A DNA stretch of 64,000 nucleotides from Luzula sylvatica (Eukaryota > Streptophyta > Magnoliopsida > Poales > Juncaceae): contig OX326961.1 in assembly GCA_946800325.1 (NCBI GenBank), positions 53,735,793 through 53,799,792 on the forward strand. The letters run 5' to 3'. Below, one piece after another: positions 22,087 to 34,007 of this stretch. Each line of letters starts with the position of its first letter. Position 1 is the first letter of the stretch. Position numbers and translations under genes: made by a program. The notes below the pieces were generated by a model, which had not been told where the DNA came from, did not search any database, and worked only from the letters and a program-made list of their open reading frames with translations.

Positions 22087-22726
22087 GATGCTTTGGCCGA
22101 GTGGTTAAGGACGTGACTTCTAAGTACATGGGCTCTGCCCGCAAGAATAGGGATGTCAACGGAACAGTTCGAGTTCGGATAAGACTTTTTCATATCCGAA
22201 CTTCAATTTTCGGATATTAACTGAACCTGAACAAAAATACCCGTGGGTAAAAAATCATATCCGAAGTCCGAACCCGTGGGTAACGGATATATCCGAATCT
22301 GAACCCATTACCCGAAAATCATCAATAAAAAAATCTAAAAATTTGTTATACAAATACATAAAATCATCAATAATTTCAAATAAATAAAACACGCAACATG
22401 TAAAAAAAACATCAAAAAAAAATATTACAAATAATTAATTCATAAAACATCAAAAAAAAAATTATATTATTCAATATTTTCGGGTATTTTTGGGATTCGG
22501 ATTCGGGTCGGATAATTTTCAAGTAACGGATATACCTGCGAGTAAAAATTTACTTCGTACCGGACCCAAACCCGAAGGCTGGAGCAGGTATTATTTTCGG
22601 ATATTATCCGATCCGCGAATTTTTTTTCCGGATATTACCTGTCCCGTTCGGATCGGGTACCCGCGAATTCGGATTTTACCCGATCCATTGACACCCTACG
22701 CGAGAGTTCGAGTCTCTCAGGCGTCG
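22087..22726 (+). pseudogene. tRNA-Ser(GCU) pseudogene, split by a hAT element
   Basis: The 5' part (22087-22148, GATGCTTTGGCCGAGTGG..) and the 3' part (22700-22726, GCGAGAGTTCGAGTCTCTC..) together match the intact tRNA-Ser gene at 23156. Between them is a 551-bp insert. The anticodon arm has a deletion and substitutions (ACGTGACTTCTAAG where the intact gene has CGTGTGCCTGCTAAG), so the copy is dead even apart from the insert. Similar flanks before and after both copies show that a longer segment was duplicated. Confidence 0.85.
22149..22699. mobile_element. Non-autonomous hAT element inserted in a tRNA gene
   Basis: It starts AGGGATGTCAACGG and ends CCATTGACACCCTAC, giving short inverted ends. 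The 8-bp flanks GCAAGAAT (22141-22148) and GCGAGAGT (22700-22707) differ at two positions. The second equals the uninterrupted tRNA sequence at the same place, which confirms an 8-bp target duplication. The interior is full of CGGATAT / GGGTAACGG words and has no open frame. Confidence 0.8.
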
Positions 22727-22939
22727 TTCTATATTTGTTTCTTTATATTTAATCATTTTTTAGATTCTGTGACGTATCTCTTGGCCGGCTATATTGGTGT
22801 TTGAATAATTATTCATACCTAAACAATTACTTGTGTTTCCGTGAGACTAAATTCAGGAACTTACCATCAAAAAGACAAAAAGTAGAAATTTGGAACCAGC
22901 ATAGAAATAATCAAATAGCTATGTTAAGCAAAAATCTAA

Positions 22940-23090
22940 TTATACCTTGTAGAAAGCTGAAGCTCTGATAATGGAAAAAAGCCCCTAATTATCGCTCTGG
23001 AGAACAATCAATCTACAAGAGGACTAGAGAAGATCGGAGAAGTAAGCCCAGTTGGTCTTGACTTGTCTTTTGGAAGTCCACAAAGGAGGG
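22940..23090 (-). other. Possible relic of a duplicated GRAS 5' UTR or promoter segment
   Basis: The block holds TTGGTCTTGACTTGTCTTTTGG, which resembles CGGTCTTGACTTG near 15558 and 16059 upstream of the GRAS gene. It also holds a possible minus-strand splice donor, CTACAAG|GTATAA, near 22948. Similarity is short, so a shared repeat is an alternative. Confidence 0.25.
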
Positions 23091-23155
23091 ACGAATTATT
23101 ATTATTTTATTTTCGGTATGTGGATATATATTTAAACGTGGTTTCAGACAACAAC

Positions 23156-23237
23156 GACGCTTTGGCCGAGTGGTTAAGGCGTGTGCCTGCTAAGTACATG
23201 GGCTCTGCCCGCGAGAGTTCGAATCTCTCAGGCGTCG
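23156..23237 (+). tRNA. tRNA-Ser (anticodon GCU)
   Basis: 82 nt that fold as a class II tRNA. The acceptor stem GACGCTT pairs with AGGCGTC (one G-T pair), with discriminator G. The D arm is GCC..GGC. The anticodon stem TGTGC pairs with GTACA around the loop CTGCTAA, giving anticodon GCT. There is a long variable arm, and the T arm is GAGAGTTCGAATCTC. The internal A box (TGGCCGAGTGGT) and B box (GTTCGAATC) are intact, and a T-run follows within 10 bases, as for RNA polymerase III. No intron. It reads AGC/AGU codons. A broken paralogue lies 0.5-1 kb upstream. Confidence 0.95.
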
Positions 23238-24411
23238 TTTCATTTTTTAATTTTATATTTAACCAATTTTTAGGTTCTTTGGTTTATGTCTGGGCCAGCT
23301 ATTTGAGTCCTAAAGCCTCACTGCCCATACTATTTCGACTTTTTATCTTGTTTCATTTATCAGTTCATCATAAGATTCACAACTTACATAATTGGAAAAA
23401 ACTCTTAAATAGTTTTCCAACTCAAAAGATACCTAAACACTAAAGATATAGAAAATAACTGATTTGTTATTATTTTGTTTTGGCTCGACCTGGATCTGAA
23501 TTGTCCGAGAACATAACAATCCTAGGCTCGATAGATCAAAATCTAATACGGGCCGAACATAGTTGTCCGGTTCACGTAAAGTATTCGTTAAGTTCAATAG
23601 AATTGCGTATTATACACGTATTGTCTTATAATTTATATTTTCGGCACATAATTTTTCATTTAAATAAACAAATACAACCTTAAACTTCTGGCAAAAGATT
23701 GCAAGAAATATGAATAACGATTTATGGGTTTTTGTACTGTGAAACAATGATAGTTCTCGGTTATTTTTTAATTATCGTTGTTAGGTCTCATATTTATTTG
23801 ATCGATTTGAAATTCAATTATACACGATCATATTTATTATTCTTGTATCACGAATGAGTACTAACTATGGTCCATAGTCTATGGACCCAAACTCAAATTG
23901 GCGTAAACACATTGTCATAATATGAAATTTTTAAGCCATTATATAATGAAATAGAAACACGACACAATCCCATCACCGAAAAACCCACTTCCAATCTTAC
24001 CGAAACCCAAGATTAACCCGTACACGAATAGACCCAAACCCAGAAACCCAATCAGACCTGAGTTGACAGTATCATAAAATAATCCGAATCCGAATCCGAA
24101 TCCGAAATAAGCCCAAAATATACATTAATCAAACAAATTTCATGAATTTTGAATTCAAAACACACACACAATAAACATGAAAATAATAAAGCATGATTAT
24201 TTCTTATTAAACCTCAGTACAAAATACAACTCCAAACTGTCGGCCTATACAAATGGCTCAACATATACAAAACTAAAACTAGAAAGAAAAAAAAATTCAT
24301 ACAAGAACAAACAGCCCCACTCCAACTGTGAAACTCTACTTCAAATTGTGGGCCCAGCTCGTCAGAGACAAAAATAAAATAAAAATTACCACAATATATA
24401 TATTATTTAAT
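23238..24411. other. Intergenic DNA between the tRNA and the ARF gene
   Basis: The first 100 bp or so match the 3' flank of the tRNA pseudogene. The rest is AT-rich, with a short (ATCCGA)n tract near 24085. The final 50 bp should contain the 3' UTR of the ARF gene. No other gene seen. Confidence 0.4.
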
Positions 24412-25686
<1,275 letters not shown>

Positions 25687-27046
25687 ATCTCTACAGTAGA
25701 GGTACCACCACACGGTGAGGATCGAAAACGCAGGAGAAAATGGAGATGGAAGTGGGAACAAGTGAACAACTATGCTGTTCGTCTCTCACTGTTACACTTT
25801 TCCCAGTTCCTTATTTTTCTTCCTTCGTTTCTATTTTCTAGACCTAGTTAAGGAATAGGGTCTATGATGGACTTGTCCAATGAGAAAAGTCAAGTCTTTT
25901 AAAATACTAATACAAATGATCTCATGATACAGAAATATTCACACTACTTTCATAATTCAATTGATGAGTTTCGAACCAGCGATCCTCCGATCGAATCGTT
26001 GGATCAACCGGTTCACTCGCTTGTTTGAAAATTTTAAAAAAAATCATCATACCTGATAATGTAAAATTCAAATATCATACGTACAAACTTTACATATTTC
26101 AATCCGGTTATTCAACCATAAGAAAAATACAAAATTTGATATTCTATACCAAACATAAATTTTAAAAATTAGAAAAATATATGAGGTTCAATCAAAAGTT
26201 GAGGGACATAAAAGATAATTCCAGGAATATACTACTATAGTTATAATGCTGAACATATCCTCACATCCTGCAACGTGCGCAGTTTTTTTTTTATTTTTTT
26301 TTTATTGCAACCTAAATTATACTCATGTATGGAAGAAAAATATACTTGGTCCCCAAACTCATCATAATATCTTTGATGAGGTGACAAACTGAATTGATTA
26401 GCATTTATAATTGACAAAACTAAATGTTAATTGACACGTTCAATAATTAACACATCAATAACTTATAATATGTTAATATTAGTAAATATTAATTGACATG
26501 TCAATTCAATTAAACACGATCAATTAAATCGGTAATTGAGTCAATTAATAATACTAATCAACCTATTTAATCCTTTTTTGGCGCCTCATCAAGGTTGTTA
26601 TTTTGTGTTATTGGGCTTCATAAATAATCCACGTATGAGATTATATGGCTCAATTGTTAATTTTTTAAGGTATAATTTACAATTGTGCTCTTTTAAAAAA
26701 AAATTGATATTTTTTATTTTAATGGATAACATTCCAAATATATATATCGGTTACACGGTTTTCTTTTATTTGTTTTGAAATTTTAATTTTGTTTGAAGTA
26801 TAATATGTTATATTTTATTTATTTTGTGTGAATTTATAATGATGGACCAATTTCGGAAATCCTTATTAATTATATTGCATATATTCATGATAGACCAATT
26901 TTATGAATCTTTATTAATTATAATGAATTTATTGACATTCATATATTTGCAAAAATATCATGATTATATTAATTGAGTTTAAACGCACCCGCGCAAATTT
27001 TATTTAAACAAATTATACAAAAATATGTAAAAAAATATATGAAGTT
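25687..27046. other. ARF promoter and AT-rich intergenic DNA
   Basis: The first 150-200 bp upstream of the ARF start should hold its 5' UTR and promoter; a CT-rich stretch (TTCCTTATTTTTCTTCCTTCG) lies near 25815. Beyond about 25950 the DNA is AT-rich with no coding frame of note. The right end is the body of a Helitron-like sequence ending at 27073, whose 5' end I cannot place. Confidence 0.4.
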
Positions 27047-27073
27047 CCGCGCAATTGCACGGACTATTGCTAG
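27047..27073 (+). mobile_element. Second Helitron-like 3' terminus
   Basis: The imperfect palindrome CCGCGCAATTGCACGG (27047-27062) is followed by ACTATTG, CTAG and then T. It shares the GCGCAATTGC core with the end at 20621, so the two probably belong to related elements. The 5' end was not found. Confidence 0.55.
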
Positions 27074-29796
27074 TATAATATAATTTTAGGGGCACAAAAA
27101 TAATTCTAGGGTATAAATAAAAGATAACTACATGGTACACATATTATTTATAAAATACAGGGTCTGAATGATATTTTGCAGAGGCATAAAAATATTCGTA
27201 GGGTACAAATAATATTTTAAAGAGGTATAAAAGATATTTGACAAGGCTGTATGTAATATTTTGAGATTATCAGGGGACTGACATACATGAAATTGGCCAA
27301 AAAAAATTTAGAAAAAATGGAGAAGGCTCGATGGTCCTCCATCAAATGATGCCAATAAAATTTCACCCCACAATCTATCACAACATATGATTTTTTGCGT
27401 CTCACACTCAACCATTGGGCCATGAGGCCCATTGGCTGAAATCTTAACTCGAAATTTTATTGCACTAGTAACTAAGGAGAATTTCTCAGTTATTGCAACT
27501 AATTTCATTGCATAATAGAGAGGAGAAATCGTAGCTCAGAAATTTTCAAGAATATGAAATCGTAATTTAAAATCATAATTAAGAAAATCGTACTTTTATC
27601 TTAACTGAGGAATTATCTAAAATATTAAACTAGAAAGTAATTTTGCAAGGGAAATCTTAACTGAGAAATTCAGTAATTGAGATAAATCACAATTACCACA
27701 AAGAATAGATCATAGAAATCGTAATTCTACCAGTGAGTTAATCAACAAAATACAGAGGGATAAATTAGTAATTGAATCGAAACTCAAGAAAGTACTCGTG
27801 GATTGAAATCGACGGAGAAATAGTGAAGGTTTGAAGCTTAGATGATCAACAAATCAAGGTTAGAACGAAATCTGAGTAAACCGTACGAAATGGGAACAAA
27901 TCGATTCAAAACCAGTATTTTTTTGGAGAATATAGCACCCGGAAGAAAAGGAATTAGGGGAAAATTCGTTTTCTCGGGAAAGAATGAAGAAAATAAATCG
28001 GCCGATTTTTTACTAGTCAGTCCGGTCCGGTTATTTCAATTAAACCGGCCGATTTAAGTCGATTTAGGTGGTTTCTATAGAGTCCCGATCCAACACTTGA
28101 ACCAATCCGTTTTTTTCACCGAATTTGTTTTTTTTTTAATGAACCGGCCGGTCCGGTTCGGTTTTTAGAACACTGATCATAACTTTTTCATTATAACTTT
28201 GATACAATTTAATTATCTAATTAATTCAAATTGTAACATTTCAATCAAAGTTATAATGAAAAATTTTGGTCTCAAACTTGATATTTATTTGTATGCAGTG
28301 ACATCGCTATATGCTGACGATCAACCAAGCAAACATTGGTAATCACATCATCAAATTATTCTGAAATCATAGCACTTCATAAGGCTAGCAGAGGATGTGT
28401 GTGATTGAGATCAATGATTCAAAATATTTAAGAATCATGTCGTATTAAAACAATCAAAGAATGTCCAACAATGATATAAGAAGATAATGTTGCATGTATT
28501 ACCCATATTAAATGCGGTTATATTAAAGGAAATAAAACATCACATATTCCTCCAAAACTTTTTCCTCACACGAGCTCTAGAAACACTGAGACATTGATAT
28601 TCATCAAATTCGCTCAAGTAAGAATCTTGCATATTTTTTCACCAAGTCATTACCGACTAAATTTTTTAGGCAAGAGTATATAAGATTCGATTCTGTCATT
28701 TTTGAAATATTTGTACCCATGAGATGGAGAAATAATGCACGTTGCACTGTTCTTCCCTAGTCATGAGGCCTTCTGTTTTTTTTTTATTTCAAACCCGTAG
28801 GTATTTTTCATTAATTCAAGTCGAAAGGAATTACATAAGATAGAGATATAAAATCTCAATTACAAATATGAATTCCATTACATAAACTAAATTTTTCCCA
28901 AAATAAACTATCTTCACAATTTGCTCCATTTTAATTTGACATTAGAAATAATACTTGAATTCTCGATTTCTTGGAGACACTAAAGAATATAACAACTCTC
29001 TTAAGAATTGCGAATAATTTTCCTAGAACTATTTGGGATAAAATAGACAAAAACTAACATGAAAGAGAAAAGAGGAAGAAGAGGACATTGAAGGATAGGA
29101 AAGAAAGAGGAGCAAGGTCAAGAAGAAAAGTGGAGATAGAAGACATGAATTAGAAGAAAAGAAGAGAGGATATGAGGAAGAAGATAGGACAAATCTATAA
29201 CTAAAATCCATACCTAAAAACCGACCTCTATGAAAAAAGTGATTTTTTCGACCACCACCATAAGCTCCGGCCACCATAGAGTCCGACCACCACGAAAATG
29301 AGACGTGAGAGAGAAGAAGACATGAAAGAGAAATAACCTAGGGAAGGCGCCTTCGCCATCTAGAGCTTCACCCCCCCTCCCCCCTAGATCTAGGGTTTTG
29401 CTTTCTTTCTTTTTTCCTTCTTCACAGTCGCCAGAAATAACCATGAGGCCTTCTGTTGCGAGTGAGAAGGAGACATGCTTTAGCCAGACGGCAAGAGACA
29501 GAAACACCGCACGAGGAGAAGCACCACGACACGAGAGAGAAGCTTTCAACAAGAGGAAGAATACACACGAGAGAGACTAGAGAAAGAAGTAAAGAAACAT
29601 GCGGGGGAAAAAGTTCAAAAGTCCATTGTTTTTGTTGTAAAAAATAACCGTGTTTCGGTCCGTATAATGTTTTTGGCTGAAAAAATGGTCAAAGACGCTA
29701 AAAACGGTTGATTCTTTTTCTTTCCCGTCTTGTAAAAAACGATACGATTTTTTACCGTAATAACTTATGAGACTATTGACAAACTTTGTCAAATTT
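27074..29796. other. Intergenic DNA with transposon debris
   Basis: No convincing gene. 28010-28170 is rich in CCGGCCGGTCCGGTT words, a common motif of non-autonomous plant DNA elements. 29590-29765 resembles the right end of the hAT-type element at 62147-63350 (GTTGTAAAAAATAACCG, AAAATGGTCAAAGACG, TTTTTTACCGTAA), preceded by a purine-rich block as in that element. This suggests a relic of the same family just upstream of the LINE. Confidence 0.35.
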
Positions 29797-29812
29797 AACA
29801 AGTGAATGTTTT

Positions 29813-30297
29813 CTGACTTTTTTATGTTGGAATGTGAGAGGCTTAGGCTCTCAGGAAAAATGTAAGCTTATTAAGGACGCTGTTCGAGAATCATGTGGTG
29901 ATGTAGTGTATTTACAAGAGACAAAATGGGGGTCTCCGAATTATTTTCATTCTAGATCTGTGTGTACCTCTAAATTTCATAATGTTACATTCTTAAATGC
30001 ACAAGGCACTAGAGGAGGTCTTATGACAGCGTGGTCCGACAAATTATCTCTAGTTGACTCTATCTCAGGTACTTATCACCTAAGTTGCACTTTTCAAAAC
30101 TCAATAGGTAACAAATTGATGGTTTGTAATATATATGGGCCGGCAGAGGGTGAAACTAGAAAAGTAGAATTCTTGCAAGAGATCGCTCTTATTTTACAAC
30201 CCGAAATACCAACTATTCTATTGGGAGATTTTAACCTCATTAGGAATCCGTTAGAATCAACGGGCGTTAGCCACTCAGTTGCATCCATTCAAGCTTT
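29813..30297 (+). pseudogene. LINE ORF 2, endonuclease N-terminal part
   Basis: Apurinic-type endonuclease landmarks are in order: FLCWNVRGLG, VYLQETKWG and LLGDFNLI. The frame is open up to the copia insertion at 30298 and resumes at 39079 after it. The endonuclease nicks target DNA to prime reverse transcription. Confidence 0.85.
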
Positions 30298-31330
30298 TGA
30301 AAGAAATACAGTTTCGGATCAACCGTAAAAGTGTACACAAGGATAAACGAATGTATGCGTACATTCGTGGCCAGAACTTTCAGTAGGAAAATCCGATTTG
30401 AATGGTTCAAATTGGGTTATATAGATAATAAGATTATCTACAACCTTCATGAAGAAATATATTTCATATGAACGAAGTATAAGTGTCGTTTCTATGAAAT
30501 ACCGAAAGGGTGCAACAGTATGACATACGGTTAGTAAAACAGTCATAACGTTTGCATACGAACTCCAATTGGGCTGGGCCAAATTGGGTTGTGTAGATAA
30601 TGAGATTATGTACAACTTTTATGTTGGTTGATTTTCTGTCAGAGAAATTTATCAATTTCGTCTGGACAGAATACTGAACAGGTTCATGCAGTTTTCTGTG
30701 TGAAAGGGTGTATATTGGATATACATGCATTTTGGCTAATCCTGATCCTATTAGATATAAATAGGATTTTCTCTCTCATCTTCACTAAGCAATTCTAAGA
30801 AATTATTCTGCCAAAGACACAAGAAAAAGAGCAAATTCAGATTTGATCTTTCGTGAGTGAAAAGGTACGAAAAGAGAGAAATCGAGAAAAGAGTTTCTCA
30901 AGTGATAGAGAATCGATTAGATCGAGCAAGTTCGCCGTTGCATCGTCTAGGCAGGTGCATCCGCGACCGACGTCTTACGAATCAACGTGGATACAAGTAG
31001 AGGAACGACGTTTGTGGTTCTTCGATTGTGATCGACTCGAGTGAGAAAGACGGTAGAAACGCTTGGACGCACGAAGACGAAGTCGAGTGAACCGGCGTAG
31101 TTAACGAGTGGTGAAAGACGCGTGGTGTGGGACGCGCGGATTGTCACCAACGTGACAGGAAATAGAAGGCGGCGATCAACCCTTCGTGTGCCATCAATTT
31201 GGCACTGGTATAGATCTATCCTTCTAATTGCATCGTACCCTCGAAATCGTGGCGTGATCTCGGGAATCGGGGAACCGGACCGGGCCTTCATTCCGCTGCG
31301 CGGGCCCGGGGTCGGGGATATTTCCTAATA
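30298..31330 (+). repeat. 5' LTR of the copia element (1033 bp)
   Basis: Starts TGAAAG and ends TTTCCTAATA; the usual final CA has become TA. A TATA-like AGATATAAATAGGA near 30753 could start the genomic RNA. It contains a 28-bp stretch (within 31127-31160) that is absent from the 3' LTR. Confidence 0.9.
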
Positions 31331-31331
31331 G

Positions 31332-31343
31332 TGGTATCAGAGC
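31332..31343 (+). promoter_or_regulatory. Primer-binding site (initiator tRNA-Met)
   Basis: TGGTATCAGAGC starts two bases inside the 5' LTR and is complementary to the 3' end of plant initiator tRNA-Met, the usual minus-strand primer. Confidence 0.9.
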
Positions 31344-31590
31344 GATCGCCATCGATTCGAGAGTCGAATCATAGTCGTATATTAGATATACGCACGGGTT
31401 ATCAAAGATCGTACCCGTTTGCATGATGTAATATATATAGAATGTCAAATTCCATTAAAATCACAAGTGAAATTCGCTAGAGATCGATCAATAGTTGATT
31501 GAGAGTATCTAGGAATGATCGTGAAAAGGTTTCATGATTGATCGTTTTGGAAACGAGCGAAAACAGGCTGAACAGCGCAAAAATCGCATA

Positions 31591-32127
31591 GTCCGTTGTA
31601 ACGGACTGGTTAGTCCATTGCAACGGACACTGTATTGGATACAGGAAATTGGGAATTTCTGCGAAAATCACATATTCCGTTATAACGGACTTGGAGTCCG
31701 TTGTAACGGACCCTGTATAGGATGCGGGGGTGTGAGAAGGACTGTGAATAAATGCATATTCCGTTGTGACGGACTTGGAGTCCGTTGTAACGGACCTTGT
31801 ATCAGATACGAGGATGCGGGGATGCCAAGGGTGTCTATTGGAGTCCGTTGTAACGGACTGGGTCCGTTGTAACGGAAGGCTTCGCAGTTGGTCCGTGGTA
31901 ACGGACTATATGTTGCGTTATAACGGACTGGTTCCTAGAAATTTGGACAATGGTTTGCAGAAAATAGCGTTGTAACGGACCTAGGTTGCGTTATAACGGA
32001 CATGTTTCTGGCAATTTTGGCCAATCTCCCGATTTAATAGCGTTGTAACAGACTTGGTGTCCGTTGTAACGAAATTTCAGTTAGACTGGAGGTCCGTTGT
32101 AACGGACTATGGTGCGTTACAACGGAC
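31591..32127 (+). repeat. Array of sixteen palindromic GTCCGTTGTAACGGAC motifs in the copia leader
   Basis: Motif starts near 31591, 31613, 31675, 31696, 31759, 31780, 31843, 31862, 31891, 31913, 31965, 31986, 32039, 32059, 32092 and 32112. The first half shows an exact 84-bp higher-order spacing (31591, 31675, 31759, 31843). Each motif is an inverted repeat with two opposed CCGTT / AACGG halves, which match the core of plant MYB-type sites. In RNA each copy could form a 6-bp hairpin with a UGUA loop. An A-rich tract follows (32140-32171). Confidence 0.9.
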
Positions 32128-32138
32128 TAGTGTCTGCG

Positions 32139-32170
<32 letters not shown>

Positions 32171-32463
32171 AGGAAAAGTTTATGTTTGGTGCTTTTGTTT
32201 TCGCAATAACTTTGGCTACGAAGCTTGGAATTTTGAGTTCTTTATATCGATTTTATCGGCATCAATCAAACTTGCATATAAGTAATTAATTATTTAGAAT
32301 AATTAGACTCCCAAATAAATACATATGCATAAAGAAATCTTGTGATATTGATATAATTCGATTATGTCAAAAATTTAACATGCATTGTCATGATCCCTCA
32401 TAATATTTAAGTCGTGGAAATTCCTTTCATGTCCACAACCATTGAGATTGATATAACATTGTG

Positions 32464-32570
32464 CGTGGTTTCAGGCCATAGTCGGGCACGTATTATTGTA
32501 TATATTGGTGCGGGTGGTAAGCGTTAATTGGGGACTCACGTGGTTTCAGGCCATAGTCGGGCACGTGAGT
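32464..32570 (+). repeat. Direct repeat in the copia leader
   Basis: CGTGGTTTCAGGCCATAGTC occurs at about 32464 and again at about 32540, each followed by GGGCACGT. A related pair is present in the reversed family member near 5090-5190. Confidence 0.7.
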
Positions 32571-32954
32571 AGTTCAATTGAACGATACGATGGATATGGT
32601 TGTGACTTAACCGTCCAAACCAATCCGATTGGAGTTCGGGGCATAGATAGAATGCACACACGGAACATGGATTGTATTGGATACAATTCGTCACCGAACT
32701 TCTATAAAGGAACGAGAGTCGTATTGGATACGATTGGATTTAATCCTACCTAAAATATCGAGATCTCATTTGTCGGCCGTAGTCACTTATGGGAGGATCG
32801 TAAAATATGGGTCTTGAGTGTTATGGACTTGGAGTCCCGTATCGGTATGAGGGTTATCGATTCGATAAAATGACACTATCATAAAATCATCATATAAGTC
32901 CTATAAGATAAGTACGCAACGTTAGTAATCAATCTTTTACTTCATTTGTAGATC

Positions 32955-34007
32955 ATGTCTTCTAGTAACACCAACACCTTATCGATTAGATCGGTATTAG
33001 AAAAGGAAAAGCTAGTGGGTCGGAACTACTTAGACTGGCACCGAAACCTGATAATAGTTCTCAGGCAAGAGGGCAAGAGTCACGTATTGGATACGGAACT
33101 AGTAGAACCGGGCCCCGATGCTACGGCCGATGAAAAGGCCGCATTTGAGAAACTTAAGAAGGACTCGAATGATGTTACGTGCCTCATGTTGGCATGTATG
33201 GACGCTAGTCTTCAAAAGCAGTTTGAGGACTCGGATGCGCACATAATAGACGTTGTGCTCAAGGAAATGTTCCAAGAGCAGGAGCGTATTGAACGGTTCA
33301 GTACGCTCAAGGAGTTAGTAAACTGCAAGATGCCTTCGGGGTCTTCGGTGAGTACTCACGTTTTGAAGGTGCAAGCTCTCATAGACCGTCTTGAGAAGCT
33401 AGGAGAGAAATTGTCGAAGATTATGCAACAAGATTTGATCTTGTGTGCACTTCCTCCAATGTTTTCTTCGTTCGTGACTAACTATCACATGCATTCGATG
33501 GATAAGACGATCCCTGAGCTTCACGGAATGCTCAAGAATTTTGAATCGAAGACGTTGAAGTCGTCCGGAGAGAACAGGGCAAGAGTTGCCGGAAATGTTC
33601 TCACAATTCAGAATAAGGATCGTAAGAGATCAAAGTCCAAGGGCGGTTCGGCCAAGAAACGTTCGAAGCCGGATAAAAAGGGAAAGGAGAAATCCAAGGA
33701 TGAGACGTGCTTTCATTGTCACATGGCTGGACATTGGAAGCGCGATTGCAAGTCTTACCTCGAGGAGGTGAAGAAGGGCAAGGCGGTTTCAGCGACCGGC
33801 CTCTCAGGTATTAACATTATTGAAGTTAATATTTCAACTATGACTAATTGGGTATTGGATACCGGTTGTGGGACTCACATTTGTCGAAATATGCAGGTTC
33901 TTCAAAATAGTCGAAGGTTGGAAAAGGGTGAAGTCGATCTACGCGTCGGGAATGGAGCAAGAGTTGCTGCGTTTGCCGTAGGAGTAGTTAAATTTGACTT
34001 TGCCTAG
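32955..34007 (+). pseudogene. Copia gag and start of protease
   Basis: A 350-residue frame begins MSSSNTNTLS in the usual position after the leader. The gag part (UBN2-type) ends in a basic stretch and one zinc knuckle, CFHCHMAGHWKRDC (CX2CX4HX4C, about residue 252). The protease active site DTG, in WVLDTGCGTHICR, lies near 301. The frame is lost by a one-base insertion in a T run near 33998, after KFD; protease and integrase sequence goes on in the next frame from 33994. Confidence 0.9.

Noticed and set aside
22490..22804. 104-residue open frame
   Set aside because: It spans the interior of the hAT insert and the 3' half of the tRNA pseudogene; no protein features.
27217..27508. Possible second SINE on the minus strand (CCCAATGGTTGAGTG head)
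   Set aside because: The head resembles the SINE at 58.8 kb, but there is no acceptable B box and no clear A tail or target duplication.
29029..29647. Basic, Arg-rich open frames
   Set aside because: They come from GA-rich, low-complexity DNA; similar purine-rich blocks occur inside the hAT element at 62.9-63.1 kb. No domain or codon pattern supports a gene.
31591..32127. Satellite or centromeric repeat
   Set aside because: The array is short and sits exactly between the primer site and gag of a retrotransposon with intact ends.
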